Positions 17,454 to 26,781 of a DNA stretch of 64,000 nt are shown piece after piece. The first letter of the stretch is position 1. Each line of letters opens with the position of its first letter. The position numbers were made by a program, and so were the translations under genes. Source of the DNA: Bacteroidota bacterium. GTDB taxonomy: Bacteria; Bacteroidota; Bacteroidia; JAHEXY01. Location: NCBI GenBank assembly GCA_023251875.1, contig JAHEXY010000003.1, positions 1 to 64,000 of the forward strand, in the 5' to 3' direction. The notes under the pieces are model-generated. The model did no database searches and was not told the DNA's origin. It was given only the letters and a program-made list of their open reading frames with translations.

Positions 17454-19217
17454 TTATTCCGCCTCAACTGCTTTCATTCCCGCTAACCAATATCCAGGCC
17501 TCCTTGTTGTTGTTTGTGCATTTATAAACCGCTTATGAATTGCAATTTTTTCTGTTGGGAAATATACAAAAATAGTACATGCTTCGTCATGTATTATTTC
17601 TTGTAAGCGTTTATAAAGCATTGCTCTCTTATCTTCATCTAATTCTGTCCTTATTTTATCAATTAATGAATCAGATTCTATAGTTCCAAAACTAACATAA
17701 TTACTGCCTCCATTAGTTGCAGATGTAGTATAAAAAACTTGCTTGGGATCATCAGGTACAGACGGTAATTGAAAACCGCCTATATAGATTTCAAAATCAT
17801 GTTTTTTCTTGGTGTCAACAAAAATAGACATGTCTTGTCCTAAAATATCAACATCAATACCCACTTTTCTGGCTTCTTCTTGAAACAAAGTTGCCATTGT
17901 TTTTCTAGCATCGTTTCCTTGATTATAGGTTATTTTAATAGTAAATTTTTCTTTTTTACCGTTTAATATTTTATCTAAAAAGCCATCTCCATCCGTATCC
18001 TTCCATCCTGCTTCAGCTAATAGTTGTTTGGCTGTTTCTAAATTATAATCATAAGGCACAATATCATTATTATAAAACTTTTTATTTCCGGGATAAATTG
18101 GGCCAATGGTAGGTTTCCCCATTCCATATGCTGCTAATTCAATAATTTTATTTACATCGACTATATGAGCAAGGGCTTGTCGTGTTTTTTTATCCGAAAA
18201 TTTAGGGAGCTTACAATTAATTCCAAAACCATAATAAGCCAATTGATCTGGAGTATAAAAATTATAATTACTCTTGGCTTTTTCTGATTCTTTTAATTCA
18301 ATAAATTTATTAGCAGGAATACTTCTTATTACATCAATATTCTCAGCCAATAAGGCAGTAACAGCTACCGCATAATCATTAATAATTTGATAGGTTATTT
18401 TTTTAGGTTCCGCATCAAAAAGTGGATTAGTTCCTTTTAATATGTCTCCCCACCACTGCTCTTTGCGTTTTAGAACAATTTTTTGTCCCGTTATCCACTC
18501 CTCTAATTCATATGCACCAGAGCCCGCTATAAATTCTTTTTGGCGTTGAAATTTTTCAGAATTAAACCATTCTGCAAATTTAATTATTGTAGTATCGTTA
18601 GCGAGTTTATCTCCATCATAAGACAATTGTTTAACCGAAAAGCCATTCATCATGCCTTTGGGGTCATAAATATATCTGGGAAGAACAGGAATATCTCCGC
18701 TTGTAATAATAGCTTTCAGGTATTTTTCTTTTAAAACAATCGTGAATTTTTTGGGATCATTATTATCAAAAATAAAATCATGAATAATATCATCATTTGT
18801 TCTGCTTGAAGCATCATCAACTTTGGGGTTTTTAATTACTTTAAGTGTAAATTCTACATCTTTTGCCGTAATAGGCTCGCCATTATCCCATTTAGCTCCT
18901 GATCTTATTTTATAGGTATAGAATTGTTCTCCTTGAGCATTTTCATAATGTATGGGGAGGCTATCTGCTAAAACAGGAGTCAGCTGAAGCGAAAAGGGAT
19001 CAACAGCAATAAGTGTTTGAAAAATATTTTCTATAACATACATAGAAGGACCATCTGCAACATTGATTGGATTTAGAGTAGCAGCTTCGGTTATTTCATG
19101 AGCAATTAGTTCATTTTCGGGACGATTTAATGCATGCTTTTTTGTGGAATTTGTACACGAAAAAAGGCTAGATAAAATTACACATAGAAAAAAAATACAA
19201 TTTAATTGCATAAGCAT
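17454..19217 (-). CDS. Extracellular solute-binding protein family 5 lipoprotein, paralogue, 587 aa
   Basis: The lipobox is LFSC (Cys ~21). The SBP_bac_5 signature run includes IRSGAKWDNGEPITAKDVEF, IIDKI and a C-terminal EEDK-like helix, and GKPTIGPIYPGNKKFYN aligns with the paralogue downstream. It is the first gene of the importer operon (SBP, SBP, OppB, OppC). Two divergent binding proteins for one permease pair suggest two ligand sets. The start could be Met 1 or Met 3 (19217 or 19211); both give a good lipoprotein signal. Confidence 0.9.
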   Translation of the reverse strand: MLMQLNCIFFLCVILSSLFSCTNSTKKHALNRPENELIAHEITEAATLNPINVADGPSMYVIENIFQTLIAVDPFSLQLTPVLADSLPIHYENAQGEQFYTYKIRSGAKWDNGEPITAKDVEFTLKVIKNPKVDDASSRTNDDIIHDFIFDNNDPKKFTIVLKEKYLKAIITSGDIPVLPRYIYDPKGMMNGFSVKQLSYDGDKLANDTTIIKFAEWFNSEKFQRQKEFIAGSGAYELEEWITGQKIVLKRKEQWWGDILKGTNPLFDAEPKKITYQIINDYAVAVTALLAENIDVIRSIPANKFIELKESEKAKSNYNFYTPDQLAYYGFGINCKLPKFSDKKTRQALAHIVDVNKIIELAAYGMGKPTIGPIYPGNKKFYNNDIVPYDYNLETAKQLLAEAGWKDTDGDGFLDKILNGKKEKFTIKITYNQGNDARKTMATLFQEEARKVGIDVDILGQDMSIFVDTKKKHDFEIYIGGFQLPSVPDDPKQVFYTTSATNGGSNYVSFGTIESDSLIDKIRTELDEDKRAMLYKRLQEIIHDEACTIFVYFPTEKIAIHKRFINAQTTTRRPGYWLAGMKAVEAE

Positions 19218-19425
19218 AGGGTATGGAAGGCCTCAAAAATAGAATATTCTGCTTAAAAAATAAGATTTAATGTATATATTTTTATATATTAAAAAATTAC
19301 AAGGATGTTTTTTGTCTAATTTAAATGTATTTACTTACTTTTATGCATTCATTTAGAATAAGGCTTATAAAACAAGCATATTCGTACTTATAAATAAAGC
19401 AATAACATATTTCTCATATTTTTTT

Positions 19426-19562
<137 letters not shown>

Positions 19563-19569
19563 AGCTTAG

Positions 19570-19590
19570 TTAGCCCACATTTAGCCCACA
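19570..19590. repeat. Candidate integrase arm site, left
   Basis: This 21-bp segment is two tandem TTAGCCCACA units. It is identical and in the same orientation to 38654-38674 near the other end. Its place 7 bp inside attL suits an arm-type binding site for the recombinase. Confidence 0.55.
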
Positions 19591-19762
19591 ACCAATCGGA
19601 TGTATACATTTCAGTCGAATTTCTTAAAACTGATTCCGATAACTTAGTTAAATTTTTAATGTTGGATATACCAAATAATATTAAATTGGTAAAGAAAAGT
19701 AGACTATGAAAATTTTATTGGGTCTGATTAAATAGGCTTAAATGAAAATAAAAAAAAATACA

Positions 19763-19784
19763 AAGGGATTAGATGTCATCCCTT
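19763..19784 (-). terminator. Intrinsic terminator of the umuD-umuC-SRAP operon
   Basis: On the minus strand, AAGGGAT pairs with ATCCCTT (arms at 19778-19784 and 19763-19769), followed by a T-rich run, just after the stop codon of the SRAP gene. The rest of 19563-19792 holds the arm site and no gene. Confidence 0.65.
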
Positions 19785-19792
19785 CAAACCTT

Positions 19793-20518
19793 TTAAAATA
19801 ATGTATTCAATTCTTGATAATAAAATGGATTTGAAATTTCCGGAACATTTGTATTGATTCCTTTAGCCGTTATTGTTTTACTAATTGTTCTTGCCTCTAA
19901 GTTTAAAGTATAGTTTTCATTTAAAATTTCTTTCATTTGCTCCACATTCAAATTTGAATTGATCCAAGTTTTTTCAACTTCAATCGGCAAAATAACAGGC
20001 ATACGCTTTTTTGTATTGTGTATCTCGGCCATTAGTTTATTTGCTGGTTTTGTTAAAATAGAGAATGTTTTGAATATTTCGCCTGTTATCTTATCAACCC
20101 ATTCTTGCCATATACCAGCCATCGAGAATATTTCACTTGATTTATCATAAATGAAATATGGATATTTCTTACCTCCTACTTCTTTCCATTCAAAAAAACC
20201 GGTAGAAGGAATTAAACATCTATTAGTTTTAAATGAATCTTTAAATGATGGTTTTTCAAATGCAGTTTCAGACATTGCATTTAATGTCATACTTTTTATC
20301 TCATTGGCTTTTTCTCTTGATTGTGCCCATTTGGGAATCAGCCCCCATGACATTAATTCAATACTATCATTATTAAAGTTGGTTATTGTTAACCAATTGG
20401 GATATACAAATCCGCTTGAATGAAAAATAGGATTGAATTGAAGTTCTGGAATTACTTTGATATTATAACGTTGTGCTACTTCAAGCGCTTTTTTGCTTAA
20501 TGAATTATGAAAACACAT
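19793..20518 (-). CDS. SOS response-associated peptidase, SRAP (YedK/HMCES family), 241 aa
   Basis: SRAP proteins bind single-stranded DNA and form a stable cross-link with abasic sites through Cys2. Here the second residue is Cys (MCFHN). Other family marks are NAMSETAFEKPSFKDSF, RCLIPSTGFFEWK and the Glu/His pair in the AEIHNTKKRMPVIL stretch. The gene begins 1 bp after the umuC stop, so the three genes umuD-umuC-SRAP form one DNA-damage operon inside the mobile element. SRAP would protect abasic sites met by the replication fork while UmuC copies past damage. Confidence 0.93.
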   Translation of the reverse strand: MCFHNSLSKKALEVAQRYNIKVIPELQFNPIFHSSGFVYPNWLTITNFNNDSIELMSWGLIPKWAQSREKANEIKSMTLNAMSETAFEKPSFKDSFKTNRCLIPSTGFFEWKEVGGKKYPYFIYDKSSEIFSMAGIWQEWVDKITGEIFKTFSILTKPANKLMAEIHNTKKRMPVILPIEVEKTWINSNLNVEQMKEILNENYTLNLEARTISKTITAKGINTNVPEISNPFYYQELNTLF

Positions 20519-20519
20519 A

Positions 20520-21782
20520 TTAAGCTACTTTTACATTAATTATATCATTCCAATTTGTTGTGTAGCAAGGAGAAAGTTTTTCTTGTCGTAATTTCCACAT
20601 CTTTTCAAATCCCATAGAGCCTACAATTATGGTGTCTTTTCCGTATTTTTTATTTAGTTTATCCATTACGCTTGATGCAATATTACTTTTTGCTCTACTT
20701 TCTGTATCAAATAAATTCCCTTGTATTTCGTTTTGTGGGAAAAGCCCCGTTACAATTACACCGGCTTTTTTATACTTGAACCCGTCTTTAAAAATTGCCT
20801 TTAATCCAATAAGGGCAAAGCGAATCAGCTCAAAAGTATTATTACTTGCTTGTGGTAAAGTTATAGTTATGTTTTGAGCATATTGAGGCAAGTCCTCTCG
20901 AAACTGATTTGTATGTATGAATACAGTTATGTTTGAAGCACAACTTTCTTGTTTACGTAGTTTCTGAGCACATTTTGCAGCATAATTAGAAACGGCCTCA
21001 CTAATTGGCATATATTCAGACAATAGCTTTCCAAAACTTCTTGAGGTGCAAATTGCTTTTTTTGATTCGCGCTCTGCATTCATATCATGACAACAATTGC
21101 CTCTCAATTCATGAATTAATCGTAGTCCTTGTATAGTTAAATTTTTTCTAATCCACTCATCATTAAGTTGGGTAAGATCATACGCAGTAAGTACATTATT
21201 ACTGTATAGTTTTTTCGCATACTGACGACCTATTCCCCAAACATCATTAACGGGAAAACTTTTTAAACACTCAAAAATAGTATTGTCATTTATAATAAAA
21301 ACTCCAGAGCCTAATTTGATTTTTTTAGCTTTTTTATTTGCCATTTTAGCTAGTGACTTGGTGGGGGCTATGCCTATTGAAATTGGTATACCTGTCCATC
21401 TACGAACAGTTTCTTTGAGATCAATTGCCCATTTTTCTAAATCAAAAAAATTCATTCCTCTTAGGTCAATAAAAGCCTCATCAATTGAATACACCTCAAT
21501 ATTGGGTGCAAATTCAGTTAGAGTATTCATTACTCGTCTTGAAATATCACCGTAAAGGGTATAATTAGAAGAAAAAACCTCTATTTTATTCTTTTTGAGT
21601 AAATCTTTTATTTTAAAGGCAGGAACTCCCATTTCAACACCAGCATCTTTTGCTTCTTGAGATCGAGCAATAACACAACCGTCATTGTTTGATAATACAA
21701 TTACCGGCTTACCTTCTAGATGTGGTTTAAATAAACGCTCACACGAGGCATAAAAGTTATTACAGTCTACTAATGCAAACAT
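20520..21782 (-). CDS. umuC: Y-family translesion DNA polymerase, UmuC, 420 aa
   Basis: Error-prone DNA polymerase subunit. Catalytic metal ligands are visible in DCNNFYASCERLF and in YSIDEAFIDL, and GISIGIAPTKSLAKMANKKA is the typical UmuC motif. Little-finger and C-terminal domains follow, for a normal length of 420. The ATG lies 5 bp after the umuD stop. Mobile-element umuDC operons supply mutagenic repair to the host after DNA damage. Confidence 0.95.
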   Translation of the reverse strand: MFALVDCNNFYASCERLFKPHLEGKPVIVLSNNDGCVIARSQEAKDAGVEMGVPAFKIKDLLKKNKIEVFSSNYTLYGDISRRVMNTLTEFAPNIEVYSIDEAFIDLRGMNFFDLEKWAIDLKETVRRWTGIPISIGIAPTKSLAKMANKKAKKIKLGSGVFIINDNTIFECLKSFPVNDVWGIGRQYAKKLYSNNVLTAYDLTQLNDEWIRKNLTIQGLRLIHELRGNCCHDMNAERESKKAICTSRSFGKLLSEYMPISEAVSNYAAKCAQKLRKQESCASNITVFIHTNQFREDLPQYAQNITITLPQASNNTFELIRFALIGLKAIFKDGFKYKKAGVIVTGLFPQNEIQGNLFDTESRAKSNIASSVMDKLNKKYGKDTIIVGSMGFEKMWKLRQEKLSPCYTTNWNDIINVKVA

Positions 21783-21787
21783 ATAGT

Positions 21788-22231
21788 TTAACGTTTACGT
21801 AATTGCTTTACTATTGAAGAAACAACACCCCAAATTTTCAGATCATTCCCGCTATCAATTTTTACAGGTTTAAACAATGGATTTGCAGAAACTAAAAATA
21901 ATATATTGTTGATTAACTCGATTTTCTTGACCAATAATTCTCCATCTAAAACACATACAACTATATCTCCATTTTGAGCGGTTAACGAACGATCAACAAC
22001 CAAAAGATCATTTGTATCAATTCCTGCATCAATCATTGAATTACCATTTGCTCTCACATAGAAAGTTGCTTGAGGCTTAGTATTCAAAAATTTATTTAGA
22101 TCTAGCTTTTCTTCCAAGAAATCGTCAGCAGGCGAAGGGAAGCCGGTTGCGCCAGCATTTACAGTTGGTAAATAAATTGGGATTAAATGTTGGTTATTTA
22201 CGTCTATATTAAAAATTTCTACTTCTTTCAT
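21788..22231 (-). CDS. umuD: UmuD-like S24 peptidase, translesion accessory protein, 147 aa
   Basis: The autocleavage bond Ala-Gly is seen in NAGATGFPSP near residue 27. The catalytic Ser lies in ANGNSMIDAGI and the Lys in LLVKKIE. RecA filaments trigger self-cleavage, and the processed dimer joins UmuC to form Pol V. It is the first gene of the operon. A TATACTTTA stretch in the 60 bp upstream is a weak -7 candidate, and an ACTTC...GAAGT inverted repeat (about 22278-22300) could be an operator. Confidence 0.93.
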   Translation of the reverse strand: MKEVEIFNIDVNNQHLIPIYLPTVNAGATGFPSPADDFLEEKLDLNKFLNTKPQATFYVRANGNSMIDAGIDTNDLLVVDRSLTAQNGDIVVCVLDGELLVKKIELINNILFLVSANPLFKPVKIDSGNDLKIWGVVSSIVKQLRKR

Positions 22232-22640
22232 ATTTTTAAAACTTACTTAAAATTATGAAGAATTAAAGTATAAATGAACTTCGAAATAACTTTGTGAAGT
22301 GATTCGCCTGCTAATTAACTTAATAAGATTATGGAACTAGCCTAATTAAAATCATTAAAAAATTCTGAAAGTGTCAGCTTATGAATATTAAGTATTGTTA
22401 ACCAATCGGATTTCTACATTATCGGTAGAAGCACAGGCCATAAAAATAATTTTTGATACCCTAAACAATTCGCTTTTATCGATCGGTTTCCTTTTTATAA
22501 ATGGGGTGGGGGTGTTTTTAAGGGTATTACTTCCTATATATACAAATTGTTTTCTCTGTCTAATTGATAATGTGCTTATCGGTTTCATTTATTATTACAC
22601 TTTTATGTGAATTAGATGAATCGTTTGTTATTTTTAACAC
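22232..22640. other. 409-bp divergent intergenic region between umuD and the AlbA-ATPase gene
   Basis: It contains the umuD promoter region, an inverted repeat ATACCCT (22456-22462) / AGGGTAT (22521-22527) around an unusual G-rich run, and a 21-bp segment (22400-22420) that matches 19590-19610 at 19 positions. A 66-codon minus-strand frame at 22388-22588 is open but has no RBS or known motif, and I do not call it a gene. Confidence 0.4.
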
Positions 22641-23951
22641 GTGAAAAAAGAAGATCAGCATACCGAGTATAAACAATCATGGAGAGATGAATACTTGAAA
22701 TGGATTTGCGCCTTTGCTAATACCAATGGCGGAAGGCTTTACATTGGCATAAATGATAGTGGGAGCGCAATAGGACTTGAGGATTTCAAAAAACTGCTTG
22801 AAGATATTCCCAGTAAAATTGTTAATGTACTTGGCATAACGGCTGATGTGAACCTGAAAAAAGAAAAGGGAAAAGAATACATTGAAATAAAAGTTAAGCA
22901 TTATGATGTTCCGGTTTCATGCAGGGGAAAATTTTATGTTAGGTCGGGAAGTACCACACAGGAATTAAATGGGGCTTCATTACAAAATTTTCTGTTGAAA
23001 AAGGGTGGTTTGGCTTGGGAGTCGTTGGTAGAAGAAAGAGCCACCATAAAAGATATTAATCCTGAAACCATAGCCCATTTTAAAGAACTTGCCAAAGAAA
23101 GATTTCCTTTGGCCGAAAAAGAAAAATCTACTTTGTATTTACTTGAAAAACTTCGATTGCTTCATAAAGGCAAACTCACACGAGCCGCTATTTTACTTTT
23201 TGGAAAAGACCCACAGCAGTTTTATATCAGTTCAATTATAAGAGTAGGAAAATTTTTGGATGAAGCCACCTTGCATAGTATGGATGAAATAAAAGGTAAT
23301 TTATTTGAGCAAGTAGAAGAAACAATGGAAGTGCTAAAGAAAAAATACCTTCATGCCGAAGTAAAAATAAAAGGCTTGCATAGAAAAGAATATCTTGAAT
23401 ATCCGGAAGAGGCCCTGCGCGAGGCTATTATTAATGCAGTAGCGCATCGTGATTATTCGGCAGTGCATACACAACTAAAAATATATCCTGACCAACTTAC
23501 ACTTTGGAATAATGGAGAACTTACCGAAAAGCTTACCATTGAAGGGTTGAAGAAAAAACATTCATCCTATCCAAGAAATGTACTTATTGCTGATGTGTTT
23601 TTTAAAGCCGGTTATATTGATGCATGGGGACATGGCACTATAAAAATGATTGAAGAATGTAAAAAAGCAAAATTACCTGAACCGGTTTATGAAGATGCAT
23701 TCGGAGGAATGCAGGTTACTTTTCTAAAAGATATTTATACGGAGGAATATCTTGCAAAAAAAGGACTGAATGAGAAGCAAATAAAAGCAATCCTTTACGT
23801 AAAAAAAAACGGTAGCATCACAAACTCAGAATATCGTAAAATTTTTGAAACACCAGACAGAACAACTTCAAGGGATTTAATGACCTTGGTTAGTATTGGC
23901 GTTCTGAGAAAAGAAGGCGATAAAAAAAGCAGTAAATATTTGCTTAGATAA
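22641..23951 (+). CDS. Schlafen/AlbA_2 domain protein with RecG-like C-terminal ATPase (HATPase_c_4), 436 aa
   Basis: The N-terminal AlbA_2/Schlafen domain shows ESTEYK-like HTEYKQSW, FANTNGGRLYIGINDSG and YFRVRSGS-like GKFYVRSGSTTQEL. The central and C-terminal part resembles the RecG-like putative DNA-binding family: YPEEALREAIINAVAHRDYS, LTLWNNGEL and GYIDAWGHGTIKMIEECKKA. A winged-helix end (NGSITNSEYRKIFETPDRTT) closes the protein. These proteins are common in mobile elements and serve as regulators or, in some cases, in phage defence; which applies here is unknown. The start codon is GTG. Confidence 0.85.
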   Translation: MKKEDQHTEYKQSWRDEYLKWICAFANTNGGRLYIGINDSGSAIGLEDFKKLLEDIPSKIVNVLGITADVNLKKEKGKEYIEIKVKHYDVPVSCRGKFYVRSGSTTQELNGASLQNFLLKKGGLAWESLVEERATIKDINPETIAHFKELAKERFPLAEKEKSTLYLLEKLRLLHKGKLTRAAILLFGKDPQQFYISSIIRVGKFLDEATLHSMDEIKGNLFEQVEETMEVLKKKYLHAEVKIKGLHRKEYLEYPEEALREAIINAVAHRDYSAVHTQLKIYPDQLTLWNNGELTEKLTIEGLKKKHSSYPRNVLIADVFFKAGYIDAWGHGTIKMIEECKKAKLPEPVYEDAFGGMQVTFLKDIYTEEYLAKKGLNEKQIKAILYVKKNGSITNSEYRKIFETPDRTTSRDLMTLVSIGVLRKEGDKKSSKYLLR

Positions 23952-24275
23952 TTTTGGCAGATAAATGGCTTTTACTTGGCGGATATGGCCGATAAATGGC
24001 GGATAAAAAATCTTCAATATTTTTGATTAATAGGAAAAACTGATAAAGGAACTAAATATTTGCTAAGACGCTATAAAGATGCCACGAAGACGTCATAATG
24101 CCGCCAAATTATTTTTTGATGAAAAGTAACATCTGGTTTGGCTTAAATAAATGTTGTATAAAAAAACGGGGGTGAATTTTATACAACTCGATGGCACAAT
24201 ATGCGTATGTTTATCTATGATAAAAACTCAAATTATTACTATGCTTGATATATGCTACCATTTTTATAATTTCAA
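23952..24275. other. 324-bp intergenic region with short direct repeats
   Basis: Just after the AlbA-ATPase stop, GATAAATGGC occurs at 23960-23969 and 23991-24000, and GGCGGATA at 23978-23985 and 23998-24005. These make an imperfect tandem pattern of GGC, GATA and ATGGC units over about 50 bp. Nothing else recognisable lies in the remaining AT-rich sequence. Confidence 0.45.
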
Positions 24276-26048
24276 CTATCGATTCCTTTCAGTAAAATTA
24301 TCAACTAATGATTTTTCTTCTTCTTCAAATGAAATATGATAATTTTTATTAACGAATAATACCATAAGATAAGGGGTAATTGTTTTTTCATCAATAATTT
24401 TATCATTATAGTATGAAATATCAAGAAGCATATTCTCATTCGTTAAAATAAATAAACCATTTTTATCGATGTTATTAATTGCAGGCAAGCTTTTTGGTTG
24501 CATTTTTAATTTATTAATTGCAATGTTTTTAAGTTCTTCCGCAAGTTTTTTAGAATTACCAACTCCAATGCGAAAAGGTGCGAAAATAAAACTAGCACCA
24601 GTTACCTTAGCGTTATCATTATACTTTTTATCATAGTAGTCAATCACTCTATCATTATAGTAACTTTCTGACCAAACATTATATTTCTTTACGATTTTAT
24701 ATATAGGAATATCAGTATAGGTTTTATCTGAAAAATAATAATTTGCTTGGGCTACCATTAACTCATTATTCATATTTAAATCTGGTTTTTTAATTTTCAA
24801 GTCGTATGCATTTAAATCGTCCATTGAAGTTTTAGGATACATACCCAAAATATCTTGCATTGTTGTTCTATTGGAAATATTTCGGATTTGTTCTTCATTG
24901 GAATTTTCAAAGAAATTATTTGCCAATGTTTCATAATCTACATAATCGGAATATTGTATGCCTAACCAACAGCCATTGCATATCCAAACATCATCAAATT
25001 GTGGGTTTACAATATAAGTTCCATTTTCATTTAAAATTCCATATTTGTCGGATGATTGCACGACTGCAAAATCGCTAACATAACCAAGTTTAACATTGTC
25101 AAATTGTGGATTGACTATATATTTACCATCATTGTCGATGAAGCCATATTTTTTATCTGACCCCTGAACAGCAGCATTTCCTGAACTTGTAAAATCTTGT
25201 ACCGATAGAAATTGTGGATTTATAATATATTTCCCTGATTTATCAATATAACCCCAAGTTTCACCCTGTTTGATTGCAGCCTTACCATTTTTAAATTTAT
25301 ATTCTCCTTTATCTTCAAAATTCAAATCCAAATTAAACCATCCGTCAAATTGAGGGTTAATTTCGTAATTACCTTCTTTGTTAATAAATCCCCACTTGTT
25401 TCCGTCATTACTGACGAATGATAAGCCTTCGGAAAAATAACTCGGAGCACATGAGTTAATAGTATCTTCAATAAATTGAAAATCAATTTTAATTTCACCT
25501 TCTTTGTTAATAAATCCCCATTTTTTTTGTTTTGTTTTTGTATCGATTTTTGATACAGCAGCTAACCCTTCACTAAACATATTTGCGTTTTCATATAAGG
25601 GATTAATTTTTATTGTCCCATCTTTATCTATATAACCCCATTTGCCTTTTATTTTAAATGGAGCCATTCCTTCAGAAAATCCACCACAAGCATCAGCGTC
25701 AACTGTAAATATAATTTTACCCTCTTTATTAATAAACTGTGGCTTGCTATTTTCTGAAATTACACATGCTAATTCCTCTGAGAAACTATTTGCACTTTTG
25801 TAAGTAGGGTTTATTACATATTTGCCATCTATTCCAATGAATCCGAATTTGTTTTCATTCGATTTCACTAATGCCAATCCATCCCTAAATAAATGCGCTT
25901 CTTCAAATTGAGTATTAATAATAAATTTGCCTTGTTTATCAATATAACCCCATTTGTCTCCTGATTTAATTGGAATAAGTTTTATATCATTATTTTTTTT
26001 ACATGATATAAAAGCAATAAGAATAAAAATGATGATGATGTTTTTCAT
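24276..26048 (-). CDS. WG-repeat lipoprotein, 590 aa
   Basis: The N-terminal lipobox is FISC (Cys ~16). Residues ~20-370 carry about nine WG repeats with the core KWGYIDKQGKFIINTQFEEA (variants GFINKEGEI, GFIDNDGKY, GILNENGTY). The last ~210 residues are a different domain with many Asn/Tyr/Lys that I do not recognise. WG proteins in Bacteroidota are cell-envelope proteins of unknown role. It is the last minus-strand gene of the exported-protein block of the mobile element, 168 bp after the T9SS protein gene. Confidence 0.85.
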   Translation of the reverse strand: MKNIIIIFILIAFISCKKNNDIKLIPIKSGDKWGYIDKQGKFIINTQFEEAHLFRDGLALVKSNENKFGFIGIDGKYVINPTYKSANSFSEELACVISENSKPQFINKEGKIIFTVDADACGGFSEGMAPFKIKGKWGYIDKDGTIKINPLYENANMFSEGLAAVSKIDTKTKQKKWGFINKEGEIKIDFQFIEDTINSCAPSYFSEGLSFVSNDGNKWGFINKEGNYEINPQFDGWFNLDLNFEDKGEYKFKNGKAAIKQGETWGYIDKSGKYIINPQFLSVQDFTSSGNAAVQGSDKKYGFIDNDGKYIVNPQFDNVKLGYVSDFAVVQSSDKYGILNENGTYIVNPQFDDVWICNGCWLGIQYSDYVDYETLANNFFENSNEEQIRNISNRTTMQDILGMYPKTSMDDLNAYDLKIKKPDLNMNNELMVAQANYYFSDKTYTDIPIYKIVKKYNVWSESYYNDRVIDYYDKKYNDNAKVTGASFIFAPFRIGVGNSKKLAEELKNIAINKLKMQPKSLPAINNIDKNGLFILTNENMLLDISYYNDKIIDEKTITPYLMVLFVNKNYHISFEEEEKSLVDNFTERNR

Positions 26049-26216
26049 TTTGTTAACAGTTTTTATTTGCCATTTTGGCTTGTCGTTAATATCCCGTTTT
26101 TGTATAAGTGGTCGCTGGACTCCACTATTATTTTATAAATGTTTTATAACGAATCATTAAAAAATATTATGGAAAATAATTGTTCTGCGTTTTAATATTA
26201 TAGTTTGTAATGCTGT

Positions 26217-26702
26217 TTATTTTTTTACGACCGTATATGTATTTTCCTTATTCTCCCTTATAGATTTTATCCGAAGAAAATAACTACCGCTAGAGTATAA
26301 ACTCATAGGAAGCATATAAGTAGAATTTTGTTTCCATTCTTTTGTTAATAATTGCTTTCCATTCATATCTAATAATTCAATTTGTAGAGGAAGATTTTTA
26401 ATGGGACACTCAATAGATAGTTGCTCTGCTGTTGGGTTGGGATAAATGCAAATATTTTTAATAATTGCTAAATCGTCAATGCTTGAAATTTCTATAATCG
26501 GCTGATGAAATCCTTGGGTAAGCGTTTGAGAATTTCCTGTATATGTTTCGGTTAATATTTCTCCTAATGTCCATGAAATTATGTTGATACTATCAGAATA
26601 TTGATCACCACTACTTGCCACAACTTCCGGAACAATTGTTTGAGAATAAGAAATATAATTTGCCAATAAAATAATCAGTAATAAAATAAAAATGTTCTTC
26701 AT
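26217..26702 (-). CDS. Short secreted protein with T9SS type A sorting domain, 161 aa
   Basis: After the signal peptide (cleavage near SYSQ, residue ~20) comes a short segment ISWTLGEILTETYTGNSQTL and TQGFHQP, a conserved lead seen before T9SS domains in many Bacteroidota proteins. The sorting domain follows: ICIYPNPTAEQLSIE, IELLDMNGKQLL, SGSYFLRIKS. No catalytic domain is present. It may be a small surface protein or structural subunit. Confidence 0.8.
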   Translation of the reverse strand: MKNIFILLLIILLANYISYSQTIVPEVVASSGDQYSDSINIISWTLGEILTETYTGNSQTLTQGFHQPIIEISSIDDLAIIKNICIYPNPTAEQLSIECPIKNLPLQIELLDMNGKQLLTKEWKQNSTYMLPMSLYSSGSYFLRIKSIRENKENTYTVVKK

Positions 26703-26781
26703 GTAATCGTAATTAATTTAATTCGCACCAATACAAAATTTTAACTGCTCCATTTCTTATTTTTTTTAATATTCAGTTCTA

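Noticed and set aside
22388-22588. 66-codon minus-strand frame between umuD and the AlbA gene
   Set aside because: It has no RBS, motif or known relative, and it runs through an inverted repeat. Kept only as a note on the region.
22293-22613. Single TGTGAA sites upstream of umuD and the AlbA gene matching the 9-bp repeats at 34546-34619
   Set aside because: A 6-bp match is expected many times by chance in AT-rich DNA of this length. No phased second copy is present.
22641-23951. AlbA-ATPase protein as a confirmed anti-phage defence gene
   Set aside because: The family is broad and includes ordinary regulators. No partner defence gene is adjacent, so only a possible role is stated.
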